Source: Echinarachnius parma (lineage: Eukaryota; Echinodermata; Echinoidea; Clypeasteroida; Echinarachniidae). From it: a DNA stretch of 64,000 nt. Positions 1 through 9,955 of the stretch are shown here, in pieces (positions within the stretch are counted from its first letter, which is position 1; each line of letters opens with the position of its first letter). The translations under genes were made by a program, and so were the position numbers. A model generated the notes under the pieces. That model worked only from the letters and a program-made list of their open reading frames with translations, made no database searches and was not told where the DNA came from. The stretch is taken from NCBI GenBank assembly GCA_037951105.1, contig JBAMJV010011314.1, positions 30,001-94,000 of the forward strand. The letters are read 5' to 3'.

Positions 1-500
1 TAATCATATATAAGAACAAGATTACCTGTTTCACAGGATAGATAATCTTTCACACACAAACAAGTGATTCCAAGAACAGCAATTTTGGTCGAGAAGTTCT
101 TGTTCTAGGGCGTCTTGAGTGGCACCATGCCAACACAAACAGCGGGTAGAAAGAAGGGGGGAGAATCCTCAGGAAACATTCCCCACCCCCAAATCTCAAC
201 CTCTCTCTCTCTCTCTTTCTTGCTGCCCGTTACAGAGTATTGTAAGTCACTCCCTACCATGCCCATTATTCGGTCAATATTGGTCAAACAGCTGCTGAAC
301 ATTAACAAAGGTTTAAAAATTGATCATTGATTGGTGCTATGACGTGCAGATATGGCGATTTATCGGGAACCGACTTTGTAGAAATTGACAAAAATTGGAA
401 CCTGACAAAGTGTCACTATAGACGACCTAAAACAAAAACTAAGCGACTCAAATTACTGTTCTTGGTATAATGGTTCTTTATAAAAGATTCCATATCCAGT
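1..500. other. Unassigned sequence, probably intron or flank of the HYR gene
   Basis: No exon with HYR motifs or clear splice borders is visible on the minus strand here, although the HYR gene must continue to the left because its last visible exon (1207-1428) ends in an open phase-1 donor. A short CT-rich microsatellite lies near 200-222. Short open frames in this stretch show no recognisable protein features. Confidence 0.4.
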
Positions 501-863
501 GAACCTAGCAGTGGCGTATTTATTTATTCATTTATTTATTTACTTATTTATTTGTTTTGTTGGGGGGGAACAGGCATAACAAAATCCGCATCACGACCAG
601 GTATTGACAGGGTTGCCAACGTTAAACCAGCAGTAAGATTGACCCTTTGCGAGGGAGCTAAGCGACTGAGCAGGGGAGGTGTGGGCGGGGGTGTCCCAAA
701 TCCCACGGTACGGAGATTTATGTATTTTCACTTGAAATTATGCAATTTGGTGGTGCATACTTGGGAAGGAAATTTGACTGAAAAAGAATCTGAGTTATCA
801 TGTCTCAAGAAATACCCATTTATAAATCACTGGCATCGAATTAGGAATAAGCCATGATTGATG

Positions 864-894
<31 letters not shown>

Positions 895-962
895 GGGGGG
901 GGGGGGGGGGGAGAGTAACAGCCCCCAAGCCCCCCACCCACAAGTAAGCCAGTGGAACCTAG
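501..962. mobile_element. hAT-like non-autonomous element with 8-bp target duplication
   Basis: The 8-mer GAACCTAG occurs at 501-508 and again at 955-962, exactly flanking a 446-bp body (509-954). The body starts CAGTGGCGTATTTATT and its other end, read on the opposite strand, is CACTGGCTTACTTGTG, an imperfect terminal inverted repeat. An 8-bp target duplication and CA...TG ends fit the hAT superfamily. Inside are a TTTA-rich microsatellite, a TTTTG microsatellite near 863-890 and a run of about 18 G near 894-911. No transposase frame is present, so it is a MITE-class copy. The same CAG(T/G)GGCG start with poly-G recurs near 7022 and 21113. Confidence 0.65.
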
Positions 963-1206
963 TAATTATGTGTCATTATGCAAGTATCCCGTTCCGTTTT
1001 GGGCGGCACCCTGTATATTGTATTGAGCTACAGTCAAGCCAGTATATAAAGATCACTCAAAGGAGGCACAAAGATGGTGTTTATCAGCAAGTGGTCTCCA
1101 TAGACATGTTCATTTATATGTAAACTGCATAAAAGGGAGTCAAGATTAGTGGTCTCTAAAGAGAGGTGCTCATTAAAGCAGGTTTTTATGTAGTACACAT
1201 ACTCAC
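963..1206. other. Probable HYR-gene intron, no feature seen
   Basis: Lies directly downstream (minus strand) of the exon ending at 1207, beginning with the donor GTGAGT at 1206-1201. No further exon or repeat was recognised. Confidence 0.4.
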
Positions 1207-1428
1207 TGTCGACTGTAATTGAAAGTGTACAGGTTCCCAGAAAAGCCAACGATCCTGACGTCATAACAGCCGTAGCGGTTACGCCACTCGTCCCTATTGG
1301 CATTCTGTAACCCGGACCATACTCGGGAGGGTCATAGGTTAATGTGTAGTCTGTTACATTCGTTACCGTCACGCCGTAACTTGTAAAGACATTGCTGGTG
1401 TCTGAACCAACGGATGAGCATGTAACAC
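1207..1428 (-). CDS. HYR-like module exon B2 (222 bp)
   Basis: Acceptor CATTGGCCAG precedes 1428; donor GTGAGT follows 1207. The 74-codon exon has the same length and phase as exon 5148-5369 and shares SDTSNVFTSYGVTVT, a PP(E/K)YG stretch, PxGTSxVTxTA and the closing C-T-(F/L)-x-(V/I)-TVD. It is therefore a duplicated exon. Two cysteines (VTC and GTC) match the HYR disulfide pair. Confidence 0.75.
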
Positions 1429-4400
1429 CTGGCCAATGAAAAACAAATAGGGGAATTGGAATTTGAAATACATGTTTATGAATACATTAATAATCTACAT
1501 ACATCATAAAGATAATATCATATGTAGATTTTATTTCATAAAATCTAAACTATTGAAAATGAGGAAGAAATCAGGCTTCGCCGGGAATTGAACCCGAGAC
1601 CTCCGGATTGCTAGACCGGTGCTCAACCATTCAGAATATAGACTAATCAACACTGAGGTAAAATATGATTACAGAAACAAACATATTATTATTACTTTTA
1701 TGCTTTTTAAATTTGTTTACATTATTTGTTTGCTTACCTATGTACACAGATTTCATTCATAACATTTCACTTACTCATATCAATAGTCACGGTGAAGTTA
1801 CACGTGGCTATGTTCCCAGCCAAGTCGTGTGCGTTGACGGTCACCACCGTCGGTCCGTTCGGTAATGGGAATCCAGGTAGATGACTGAAAGAAATGACAA
1901 GACTTCCGTCAAGGACATCTACGTTATCAGTCGCACTCACAATATTGAAGGATGCGATGTTCGTCGTTGTTTGGTAGATGTCATCTGGACAGACGATTGT
2001 CGGAGGTTCTTGGTCTTGAAAAGAAAAGTACATTAAAAGGAAATTACAAATCTGTACACTCTTGACATACTGGTATGGTACGGATGCCACTATGTTAATA
2101 AAGAATGTTATGACGAATTGAGCTCTTGTTCCGAATACCTTAGAAATAAACTTATTTCTTTCAAATAATCAATCTTAATCATTTTAAACATTTCCATGGC
2201 AGGTCGCTCTGGTTCAGTTGTTTGGTAGATGTGTTCTGGACAGAAAATTGTCGGAGGTTCAAGGTCTATTATCAAGGAAAAGTAAATCGAAAATGAGACA
2301 TCAAAATACACTAAATTTGAACCGACTTAAAGATGGGTTATGCGCATTCTGGAATATTAATGAAATATTTGAAATATGTATAGAAAACAGAAAATATGAA
2401 AAGCATGCTTTACAAAATAAAAAGGAATGATAGAAATGAATCATCATTTTGAGTCTATAGGTACTTATGACACAAAAACAAAACAAAAATCTATTTTGCT
2501 AAAACACGTTTGAATTTCTTTTTTTTATATTGGTTAAACTTTACTGAAATAATTATTTCAATCATTCATTCCAACACTTTCAGATATTGAGGGTGCAAAA
2601 CATGCAAAGGTTCTTGAATATCAATTGAATACAAAACCTTCAACACGAAGAGAAAACACACACGTCTTGCTCAGCACTGTATCACTAATAGTTGTCACCA
2701 CGCTATGGCGTCCGACACTTAGTACAGAGTCTGTGCTACTTGTACCGTCAAATGTAGTCGTCTTTGTGATTGGTCCATAGTACATGTACGTCGTGGAGCC
2801 GGGTAGCCTCGTGACGCTGATTGGCTGGTAGGTGTACGTTGCTAGACCAGGATCAGTGGGGACTACGATTTCTCCCGCCAGACCGGGACACTCGATGGGC
2901 AACTCTTGTACTTGAACGAAATTAAAGCAAAATACAGATGTTATAAACACACACAAGGATTGGAAGTAGGCCAGCCCTACTCCCCTCCCTTGTAGGGCGT
3001 GGTCGCGGATAACGCAGATGGGGAATTATCCCGGTGGTGTCACCTCGTATTCAGAGGCAGGACCCATGATCGTTCTAGAGGTTGAAATTGAACCCCTATT
3101 CTGCGGGGTTTCAAGTACATTTTCAGGAAATTAGACCCCTTTTCATCGCAAAAACGAGTACAAAGTGGCCTTTAAAAGAGATCCCATTTCAGGTACATAC
3201 TTTGCAAAGACCCTGTTGCACCACAAATTGTCGTACCTGCACAAATTGTCGTAGGCGACAATTTGTGCAAAATTTCACGCCACAAATTGTCGCCTCCTGC
3301 ACAAATTGTCGTTTGCGACAATTTGTGTTGCTCTCGCCGTCCCCATACCCGGCGACAATTTGTGAAATCACGTAAAACCTCACACCACAAATTGTCGCAT
3401 ATTGCACAAATTGTCGTCAGTCGCTGTCTTCAAGCTACAAAGATGATGATGATGATAATAATAATAATCAGTGTTGGTGGACTCGAGGCCGGCTTCGGCG
3501 TCGACACCAGTGGAAGTTTTTTACGAAGCAGAGACCGAGATCCGTCAACAAATCTCGAGGCCGAGACTATTTGGTTTTGGGGGCCGAGACCATTACAGAA
3601 CACTACAAATTGGCCTCGAGACAACTTAAAAAAAAAAAAAACAAGCCATGTGTGAGCATGTGTTAATATTCGTTTTTATGTGATTTTCGGTTGTATTTCT
3701 GCTTTTCCTTCAGTTTCTAGCTAGGTACCTTTCATGGGTGTTTGTGAGCTGGGGGGGGGGGGGGGTAATGATTTGTCCCCTTTTTTTATTTCTTGTCTTT
3801 TTTGTATTTTCTTTTGTGAATACATGGTTTATTTATTCTTCCTGTCTTTGTAATAATTAAAATGGTTATGTTTTTGTATTCGATGTCAAAAGAAATTTGT
3901 ATTCAACCAGGCCTGGGGGGGGGGGGGGGGGGGGAGGGGGGGGGGGGGGGGGGGTTCGACCTTTCGCGTGATAATTCCGCAACGCACGTTTTTTTTTTTT
4001 TTTGTATTGAAGTCTTTTGAGACCAAATTTGCGACGACCGGGTATACTATTCCGAAGTCACACAGTGACCGTTTGTAAGTGAGCGTCGGCCCCAAAATCA
4101 CTAAATTGTGTGTTTGGTGTACAAATTCTAGATGGAAATGGTAAATAATTTTTTCCGTTGAAAAAAAAAACATAAGTCTAAAAAACAATATATATATCCG
4201 TATGTCAAGAATGATCATTTTAATCCAAAATGTATGTCATCATGGCTTTGAACAGGAACGTAGGTGTGGCGACAATTTGTGGTGCCAGCTACCAGCACAA
4301 ATTGTCGCCGTCGCCTCCACAAATTGTCGCAAACGACAATTTGTGCAGAAAGCGACAATTTGTGGTGTCAACATTTTGCACAAATTGTCGCCTACGACAA

Positions 4401-5842
4401 TTTGTGCAGGTACGACAATTTGTGGTGCAACAGACCCTCTATTTTCCCGCTTTCAAGTACATGAAGTACACGAAGAAAAAACAAGTACCCTTGCGAAATG
4501 TGTAACATCTCGCGAACATCGTCGTGCATGAAAATAAACCTTTTAGCCATCACAAAATATACCTAAATTTCAAACTTCGCGAACATCGTCATGAAAAAAA
4601 CTGTCGCGTATATACATCATCTTGAAAAAAGACCCTATTTATGGAATTTCGCGTACATCGTCATGAAAAAAGACCCTATTTGTCCATTCCGCGTGCAAGT
4701 AAATATCGCGTTCACATGCGAAAAAGATTCCTTTTCACTCAAAAATGTGAACGATCATGCGTGTCCACGGCCAATGTGCAGTGACACCACTGGGGGAATT
4801 ATCGAATCGATATTATGTATAATATATTTAGTTCGACACACAGGGGTTAAGATGGGGGATATAGGTGGATGCCTTCGTGACGCTGATTGGCTCGTAGGGG
4901 TAACGTTGCCAGACCAGGATCGGTGGGGACTACTATCATGACTATCGTCGTCGCCTGACCGGGACACTCGATGGGCAACTCTTCTACTGCAAAGAAAGTT
5001 TGTAGAATAAAAAATAAAAAGTATTAGACATCATCGAGTAATCACTCTTGCTCTTTCAATCGAGTTCGGTTGAACGTTAAGATAATGTTATACATATTGT
5101 GTGTTTTTTCTTCAAAACATTAATGTTATCCTTGCCACAATACTCACAGTCTACTGTAACTTCAAATGTACAGTTTCCAATCACCATCATCGGTCCTGTC
5201 CTCATAGCAGCCGTAACGGTCACTTCACTCGTCCCTACTGGCAGCCTCATCCCTAGGCCGTACTTTGGAGGGTCATAGGACAATGTGTAGTCCGTTTCAC
5301 CTGTTACCGTTACGCCGTAACTTGTGAAGACATTGCTGGTGTCTGAACTAAGGGATATGCATGTTACACCTGGGCAATGCAAAACGATTCAATAATTGAA
5401 ATGTAAATTATCGAAATAAAAAATAATCTTCTCATCAAAAGTATACCAAAAGAATCTAAACTAATGTTACCTCTAAATTTTAGAAATGAAATAAGCAACA
5501 CCAATTGTGCGTCCTCCGGATTGCTAGACTGTTTGAATTACGTCTTAATTGTAGATATGATCACACAATCCCATCGTGAGTGACTTTCTTGAGCTATTTT
5601 TGTATCATGAAAACCTTTGCTCCAATGTGAGCTAACCTTTACAAATACATGCCGAGCGTATATTAGATTCATAGTCTCACAGATTGTATGAGGAGATTAA
5701 TATATATTCCGATAATAATTGTCAAACATAGTAAATGCCACTTCACACAATAATATACATCATAATATAATTACTTACTCTGTCCAGATGCAAGATGACA
5801 GCACAAAAGAGCCCAAAGTACTACCAAGTACCACCTTTCCAT
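1207..5842 (-). CDS. Secreted multi-HYR-domain (hyalin-like) protein, 5' part of a multi-exon gene
   Basis: Minus-strand gene assembled from five exons: 5842-5779, 5369-5148, 2910-2638, 2014-1775 and 1428-1207. Every junction is GT-AG and phase 1, and all internal exons are multiples of three (222, 273, 240, 222 bp), so they join in frame: the A left by exon 1 completes AGT in exon 2, and so on. The product starts with a signal peptide, followed by modules with the HYR pattern: a Cys near the start, a TDPGLA or DN-type middle, and a G/V-V-T-x-A stretch before C-x-F/L-x-V-x-V. HYR modules are immunoglobulin-like extracellular folds found in hyalin and sushi/HYR proteins; adhesion or matrix function is inferred. 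The gene runs off the left edge. Two broken exon copies (4870-4986, 2215-2265) lie within introns. Splicing is predicted by eye only. Confidence 0.75.
1574..1645 (-). repeat. tRNA-Ala-like pseudogene or tRNA-derived SINE head in an intron
   Basis: Read on the minus strand, the 3' half is tRNA-like: an anticodon loop CTAGCAA (anticodon AGC, alanine) closed by CCGG/CCGG, then GAGGTCTCGGG and a T arm with B-box GGTTCAATTCCC. The D-arm side (TGAATGGTTGAGCAC) is degenerate and no 5' acceptor strand pairs with the 3' end. It is a decayed tRNA or the head of a SINE, not a working tRNA. A shorter relic of the same sequence lies at 5509-5530, at the matching place upstream of the duplicated exon. Confidence 0.6.
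1775..2014 (-). CDS. Canonical HYR domain exon D2 (240 bp)
   Basis: Acceptor TTTCTTTTCAAG precedes 2014 and donor GTAAGT follows 1775; the exon is phase 1-1 with 80 codons. It encodes a textbook HYR module: DQEPPTIVCPDDIYQTT, SATDNVDVLDGS, then PNGPTVVTVNAHDLAGN and ATCNFTVTID. The PPxxxCP start, the ATDN motif and the closing aromatic/valine strand after the second Cys are the family hallmarks. It is the strongest single piece of evidence for the gene. Confidence 0.85.
2215..2265 (-). pseudogene. Truncated duplicate of the HYR exon
   Basis: After an acceptor-like CTTGATAATAG the sequence encodes LEPPTIFCPEHIYQTT, clearly the first ~16 residues of the exon at 1775-2014. Homology then stops abruptly at about 2215 and no in-phase donor follows. 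The middle and end of the HYR domain, including its second Cys, are missing, so it should be skipped in a working transcript. Confidence 0.65.
2638..2910 (-). CDS. HYR-like module exon C2 (273 bp)
   Basis: Acceptor TTTCGTTCAAG precedes 2910; the donor after 2638 is GTTTTG, a weak site but the only one that keeps phase 1. The 91 codons encode ELPIECPGLAGEIVVPTDPG, then LATYTYQPISVT, and end SKTCVFSLRVE. The CPG...TDPGLAT start and the C-x-F-x-x-V end fit a divergent HYR module. A broken copy of this exon lies at 4870-4986. Confidence 0.7.
2960..3207. repeat. Degenerate short tandem repeats flanking the foldback element (left side)
   Basis: From about 3100 the sequence repeats a loose ~50-60 bp motif with (T)TTCA(A/G)GTACAT and GACCC/GATCCC boxes. 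Related motifs continue on the other side of the foldback element at 4432-4740, so the element appears to have inserted into this repeat tract. 2960-3100 holds nothing recognisable. Confidence 0.4.
3215..3416 (+). repeat. Left inverted arm of the foldback element
   Basis: Nine 12-mers (CACAAATTGTCG or its complement) separated by 2-25 bp. The order and spacers of the first six are mirrored in the right arm; the innermost copies diverge in spacing. Confidence 0.8.
3752..4003. repeat. G-tracts and T-run inside the foldback element
   Basis: A G-run near 3752-3766, then 20 G, one A and 19 G at 3915-3954, then a T-run near 3989-4003. Such tracts can form G-quadruplexes and are also prone to length errors in assembly. 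Confidence 0.8.
4262..4431 (-). repeat. Right inverted arm of the foldback element
   Basis: Eight copies of the same 12-mer. Read on the minus strand, the first ~65 bp from 4431 match the left arm from 3215 almost base for base. Confidence 0.8.
4439..4740. repeat. Degenerate ~60-bp tandem repeats (right flank of foldback)
   Basis: Repeats of CGCGAACATCGTCATGAAAA followed by AGACCCTATTT-like text occur near 4510, 4578, 4625 and 4650. This is the same tract as the left flank and explains why AGACCCT-type sequence also occurs away from the element ends. Confidence 0.5.
4870..4986 (-). pseudogene. Broken copy of HYR-like exon C (C1)
   Basis: Starts after an acceptor TTTCTTTGCAG with the same phase as 2638-2910 and encodes EELPIECPGQATTIVM, then VVPTDPGLAT. 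Relative to the intact exon it carries a small in-frame insertion, then a one-base insertion after the GLAT codons that shifts the frame. Homology ends near 4870, so the second half of the module and the donor are gone. It is probably a relic of a tandem exon-block duplication. Confidence 0.65.
5148..5369 (-). CDS. HYR-like module exon B1 (222 bp)
   Basis: Acceptor TTTGCATTGCCCAG precedes 5369 and donor GTGAGT follows 5148. The 74 codons include SDTSNVFTSYGVTVT, DPPKYGLGM, PVGTSEVTVTAAM and CTFEVTVD. Its phase-1 start is completed exactly by the last base of the signal-peptide exon. It is a paralogue of the exon at 1207-1428. Confidence 0.75.
5509..5530 (-). repeat. Relic of the intronic tRNA-like element
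   Basis: CTCCGGATTGCTAGACTG matches the anticodon region of the tRNA-like element at 1574-1645. It lies at the equivalent distance upstream of the duplicated exon, supporting duplication of exon plus intron. Confidence 0.5.
5779..5842 (-). CDS. First coding exon: signal peptide
   Basis: The ATG at 5842-5840 opens 21 codons beginning MERWYLVVLWALLC and ending in a small-residue ASGQ cleavage-like region, a typical n-h-c signal peptide. A strong donor GTAAGT at 5778-5773 follows, leaving one base (A), which matches the phase of exon 5148-5369. Together these fix the start of the HYR gene. The 5' UTR and promoter lie above 5842; no convincing TATA box was seen. Confidence 0.75.
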
Positions 5843-7021
5843 CGTTCCTGCTCGTAATCAAACGTCTTTTGATATCAACTAATTAGCAATGTTTGTATTG
5901 TGCTATGTATTCTTGTTTCCAACCACTCAAAACCAGTGTGTTAATTTCGATAGGGTCCAACGCTCTCTTCCACGTGGGCTGTAACAAAGGTTTTGCTGGA
6001 ACCAACTACAACGTAATGGGGTATATTTTACTTTGTCAAGTTTGTTGAGTTGTACGACTCAAAATGCCCATAGTCCTACCACTGCATTCGTTGTGAAAAA
6101 CGGCGCCATTTGCCCTTTTTCCTGTTTGTCATTGCGCGCGATTAATTATTCCAAATGTTGACAATGCACAACAAATTATTTTGCGAGTTTTTGATAGAAT
6201 CTTGATATATAATAGAGCCTAGAGTCAACGATCACGAGTCGAGATGTATGCTATATCCCTAGATCAAGGATTGAATTAACGGCTATTACAAAATCAATCA
6301 CCCTTTTGCCTAACGCTAATGTATTATGTTGCGAACTCCCGCTAAATACATGTACGACATACAATTAGACATATTCCTATACTTTTTTCCCGTTTGAGTT
6401 TATTCAACTACATGATAACATTACAAACATAGCTGGTCAGCTAGCATTATATTATAGGGGAATATACATGTATTTTCCATTTTGTACTTTACACCCCATT
6501 TGCCTATAACGCCATGCATAATCATATGCGCGTGAATCAATTCGAAATCACTGAAGTAAGACCAACAGAAATTTTTAAAATTACGACAATAATATTTGAC
6601 AGTATGAGAGGTGAACGGCTATTGTTACGCTCGATCTGAACCTTAGAAGTAAATAAAAGGCGTCAAGCAACTTTGTCAAAATCCTCAGAATTTACTTATA
6701 ACGCTAGCGGCTCTCTCATACTTGATGTCATTGTATTCGTATACCAATATGCATAGAACATGTTGTTCTCTTTATGGGATAACGATATAAATAACTGAAA
6801 TGTTCGGATTTATAATTCTCTGGTAGATAAATATGTTTAAGCACAAAGACAGTGGCATGAGTTAGTGAATATCACATTTTCGCTCATTGTCAGCACAGTC
6901 ACTAGATCCCCTTTAAAGGTGTTTGGGATTGGTAAATAAGATGTGCGCTGCCATCTTGTGAACTCCTGATTGCGCGCGATGCGGAATACATGTTCGTTCA
7001 GTGTTATGCAGTGAGCACACA
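5843..7021. other. Upstream region of the HYR gene, no feature recognised
   Basis: AT-rich single-copy-looking sequence that should contain the promoter and 5' UTR of the HYR gene. I see no coding frame, repeat or clear core-promoter motif. Confidence 0.5.
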
Positions 7022-7276
7022 CAGGGGCGGATCTAGCTTTTTGCTAAGGGGGGGGGGGGGGGGGGCGGGGGTTGACCCGAGCCGCGTAGCGGCGAGTGGG
7101 GGGAGAGTCCGATAGGGGGGAATTTTTTGTTGTTGCTATTTTGAACCCCCGTAAGTGATTTGTTTTCACTTTTTTCACTTTGTTTTCACTTTTTTCACTG
7201 ATACATTTTCACTTGGCACTTGGGGGGGGGGGGGGGTTCAAACCCCCTAACCCCCCCCCCCCCCCCCCCGCCACTG
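7022..7276. mobile_element. hAT-like MITE with poly-G and poly-C tracts
   Basis: Begins CAGGGGCGGATCTAGC and ends CCGCCACTG, related to the CAGTGGCG end used at 509 and 21113. Two long G-runs (near 7050-7065 and 7221-7236) and a C-run of about 20 (7250-7269) lie inside. No clean target duplication was found: the flanks are AGCACACA and ACACACTA. Copy boundaries are therefore approximate. Confidence 0.5.
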
Positions 7277-8634
7277 ACACACTATATGTATATATATGGC
7301 TCTTTGAAATATCCATTTATTTCTACAGTATACATGCAACGCGTTGTGAATCGCTTGCATCAATGCAAGTCGTATGCATAAAATATTGCATATAATGCCT
7401 ATAATGAGCTACGACATGGCCCAGTTACCCTTCTCCCTGTGTGCTCAGAATTAATTTTCCGACCATGAATTTGCCACAAATTGTAAGCTTAAACTATAAA
7501 GATTGTTATATGGTATTCAACTCGTAAAAATTGATGTTTTAAAATGTGTAAAAATAGGAATAAAAACTTGTGAAAAAAATAAGTTTGAAAAGTAATTTCT
7601 TTCGTTAAAAAACACTTTTCATTCTCCGTGTATCCAAAATATTAATTACTTACTACTGTTTATAGATATTGCTCTAGCAGAATATCATACTTTCTGTAAA
7701 GGTTGTTTTTTCATCCGGTCAGGAACTAGCAAAATACTAGGCGATGCATACGAGACTTCGGCAAATAATTGACATGGTCGATTTGCGATCATTTCGAACC
7801 GGGGGATACCACGCCATCTCTTGCTCTGCGTCGATTCTCTATGTACTGCGCGATTATCACGTACAGCGTGCTCTGCATGCAGTTGGCCATGAACGAACAC
7901 GCACCTGATTTTACTTTCGGGTGCGTAACCCCCGGAATAAACGGCTTTATATTGCCCCACATACGTATTATTGTGTATGTTGTTATCATCGAACATGACT
8001 TGAACAAGAAAAAAGTGAAAATACAAATAATGTCTTCACTGGGATTGCAATAGTAACGTTCAATGCATTACAAAGGCTTCTCACGCATGTGAGCAATTAA
8101 TAATATGTATTATACTTATACTCATAATTTCTAGGTATAGTAGGCCTACTACATACTGCTGAGCATATGTTAATTCAGTTACAGAGTGGAATTTATATTT
8201 CAGTTACCTAAAAAAATGTACAAAATCATTAGAAGGTGCTATATGGTTGTTAGTGAGGTATCATTTGAAAGAGTAAGACATGTGCTAAATTATGAACTAT
8301 ATGTTGTGGCTATGTAATGTAATTTGCCACCCTATTACGTAACATCTTGTTTCAAAGAAATACATAAGACTTAGTTTTGTAATAGTGAACTTTCTTACAA
8401 AACCATTCCAGAAGATTGTTCTTTCCATTTTTTTTTCTTCAGGATCAGAGGGGTAGATATTCATAATCATTTGGTGTAAATTTCAATTGTTAAAGCTCAT
8501 TATTTGTTTTATATAATTTATATCATATATTTTTGAACCGGGGTTCAAATGACTCTGTTGTATGTCAGTGAAATTGGTTACTTGGAACTATAATCTCTAA
8601 TTTTATTTTTGCCATACAGTTAATTGTCATAACC
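7277..8634. other. No recognisable gene
   Basis: AT-rich sequence. A minus-strand frame at 7685-8026 opens just after an acceptor-like TTTTTCTTGTTCAAG, but no known domain or donor supports it as an exon. The phrase GTCAGGAACTAGCAAA near 7720 recurs near 12090, suggesting a dispersed repeat. Confidence 0.35.
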
Positions 8635-9010
8635 ATCATCAACAACATCATTATCATTATCATCAACATCGTTACTGGCATCGTCATCATCACGATCAAC
8701 ATTGTCAACATCTTCATCATTATCAAGTATCAGCATGCATCATCATCGTGCATCATCAACATCACCATCATTATCACCATCAACATCATCATCATCATCA
8801 CCACCGTCATCGTAACGATAATCACGTCATCATCGACAGCATCATCGTCACGATCGACGCCATCGTCATGATTACCAACATCATCGTCACAATCATCATG
8901 TCATCATCATTATCATCACCACCGCGTCATCGTAACGATAATCACGTCATTATCCTCACGATCATCGACATCATCATCGACGTCATCGTCACAATCATCA
9001 TGTCATCATC
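8635..9010. repeat. Imperfect CAT/ATC trinucleotide microsatellite
   Basis: About 375 bp of interrupted CAT repeats with CGTCAT and CATCGTCA variants. The histidine-rich open frame across it is a consequence of the repeat. Confidence 0.9.
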
Positions 9011-9955
9011 CATCGTCCTCCCCACCATCAATGATTCATCACTCATCAGTCATAGTGATCACTTCAAAATAACAATAAATCCTATTACCAGTATTCACAA
9101 AAAGAAATCAAAGGTTGTGAATGATCATCTTCATTTTCATAGATTGAACTCTAAATTGAGCTACAGAGTTGTGCCATTGTTCTACTAGTCAGAACTTCAA
9201 CAAAAAAAGAACACACCTTTTTCATATAGATTTACGTGTGAGGAAAACATCTCCTAGCTCGTCAAGAAGTTTGGCCATGAACTAGGTTTTTTCCTATGAC
9301 ATCTATAAAAATGTTCTTGTGTCTGAATATGTAATTCCCCACGCGTTTTAAAGGAATAGTTGTATACATGCATCAGTAAAAATCCACCATTGCATTTATA
9401 CAAATTTATCAAGAAGTGAAATGATTGGAACTGGGTCTTTGAAAGAAAACAAGTTATATTTGATACGTTTTCTAAATTTTCCATTTGTTTTTAATGCTGT
9501 TACTCATAATGTGGGTTTACATGAGACTTTACTTAAACAGTATTGGTGACGAGCCTGACAAACATAATTCTGATCATTGGGTGTAGATAAAATATTGATT
9601 TGTTGTAGCTTTGTATCCCCTTCCAGTGGAATATTCAACGATGAATATTTTTGTCACTTACCTAAACTACAGATTGTGCAGAACTACAAACAGAACAATG
9701 TGTTAAAAATGCATTTATTTAAAACTTAGAAATAAAAGATGTTTCCTGCACAGAAAATGGATTTTGGTATAGAAATACACTGCAAAGAAAATATTATTAA
9801 ATTCATTTAAGTTCAATTTGTTTCAACCTCAGCCTCTTTGGTGCACAATAAATAGCTGGCTAAGAAACAGATTGGCATATCTTGTTGATGCATCTTTCTC
9901 AGGTGTAATTGAGTCTCTCAATTCTTTATGGAATTTCAATCTACAAGTATGAACA
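9011..9955. other. No recognisable gene
   Basis: AT-rich sequence without a supported coding frame, repeat or RNA gene. Confidence 0.4.

Larger units (their letters stand above)
3208..4438. mobile_element. Foldback-type element with 12-bp modular inverted repeats and 7-bp target duplication
   Basis: The body is 3215-4431 (1217 bp), flanked by AGACCCT at 3208-3214 and 4432-4438. It starts GTTGCACCACAAATTGTCG and ends with the exact reverse complement. Each end is a ~170-200 bp inverted arm made of the 12-mer CACAAATTGTCG in both orientations. Nine copies (3222, 3240, 3256, 3281, 3300, 3316, 3353, 3386, 3405) lie in the left arm. Eight (4270, 4296, 4318, 4334, 4353, 4379, 4395, 4413) lie in the right arm. 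The 0.85-kb middle has no transposase frame; it holds GAT/AAT microsatellites, CTCGAGGCC palindromic motifs, T-runs and G-tracts. Long modular arms plus a 7-bp duplication recall Galileo-like (P superfamily) foldbacks; that assignment is inference. Confidence 0.75.

Noticed and set aside
4755..4967. Minus-strand ORF over the broken exon C1
   Set aside because: It is in a different frame from the HYR homology and is a shadow of the decayed exon.
7014..7284. Target duplication around the MITE at 7022-7276
   Set aside because: The flanks AGCACACA and ACACACTA are both simple CA text and do not match as an exact 8-mer.
7685..8026. Minus-strand ORF of 113 codons behind an acceptor-like site
   Set aside because: No recognisable domain and no matching donor or partner exon; overlapping frames are open on both strands.
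8748..9188. Histidine-rich ORF of 146 codons
   Set aside because: Translation of a CAT microsatellite; no other coding evidence.
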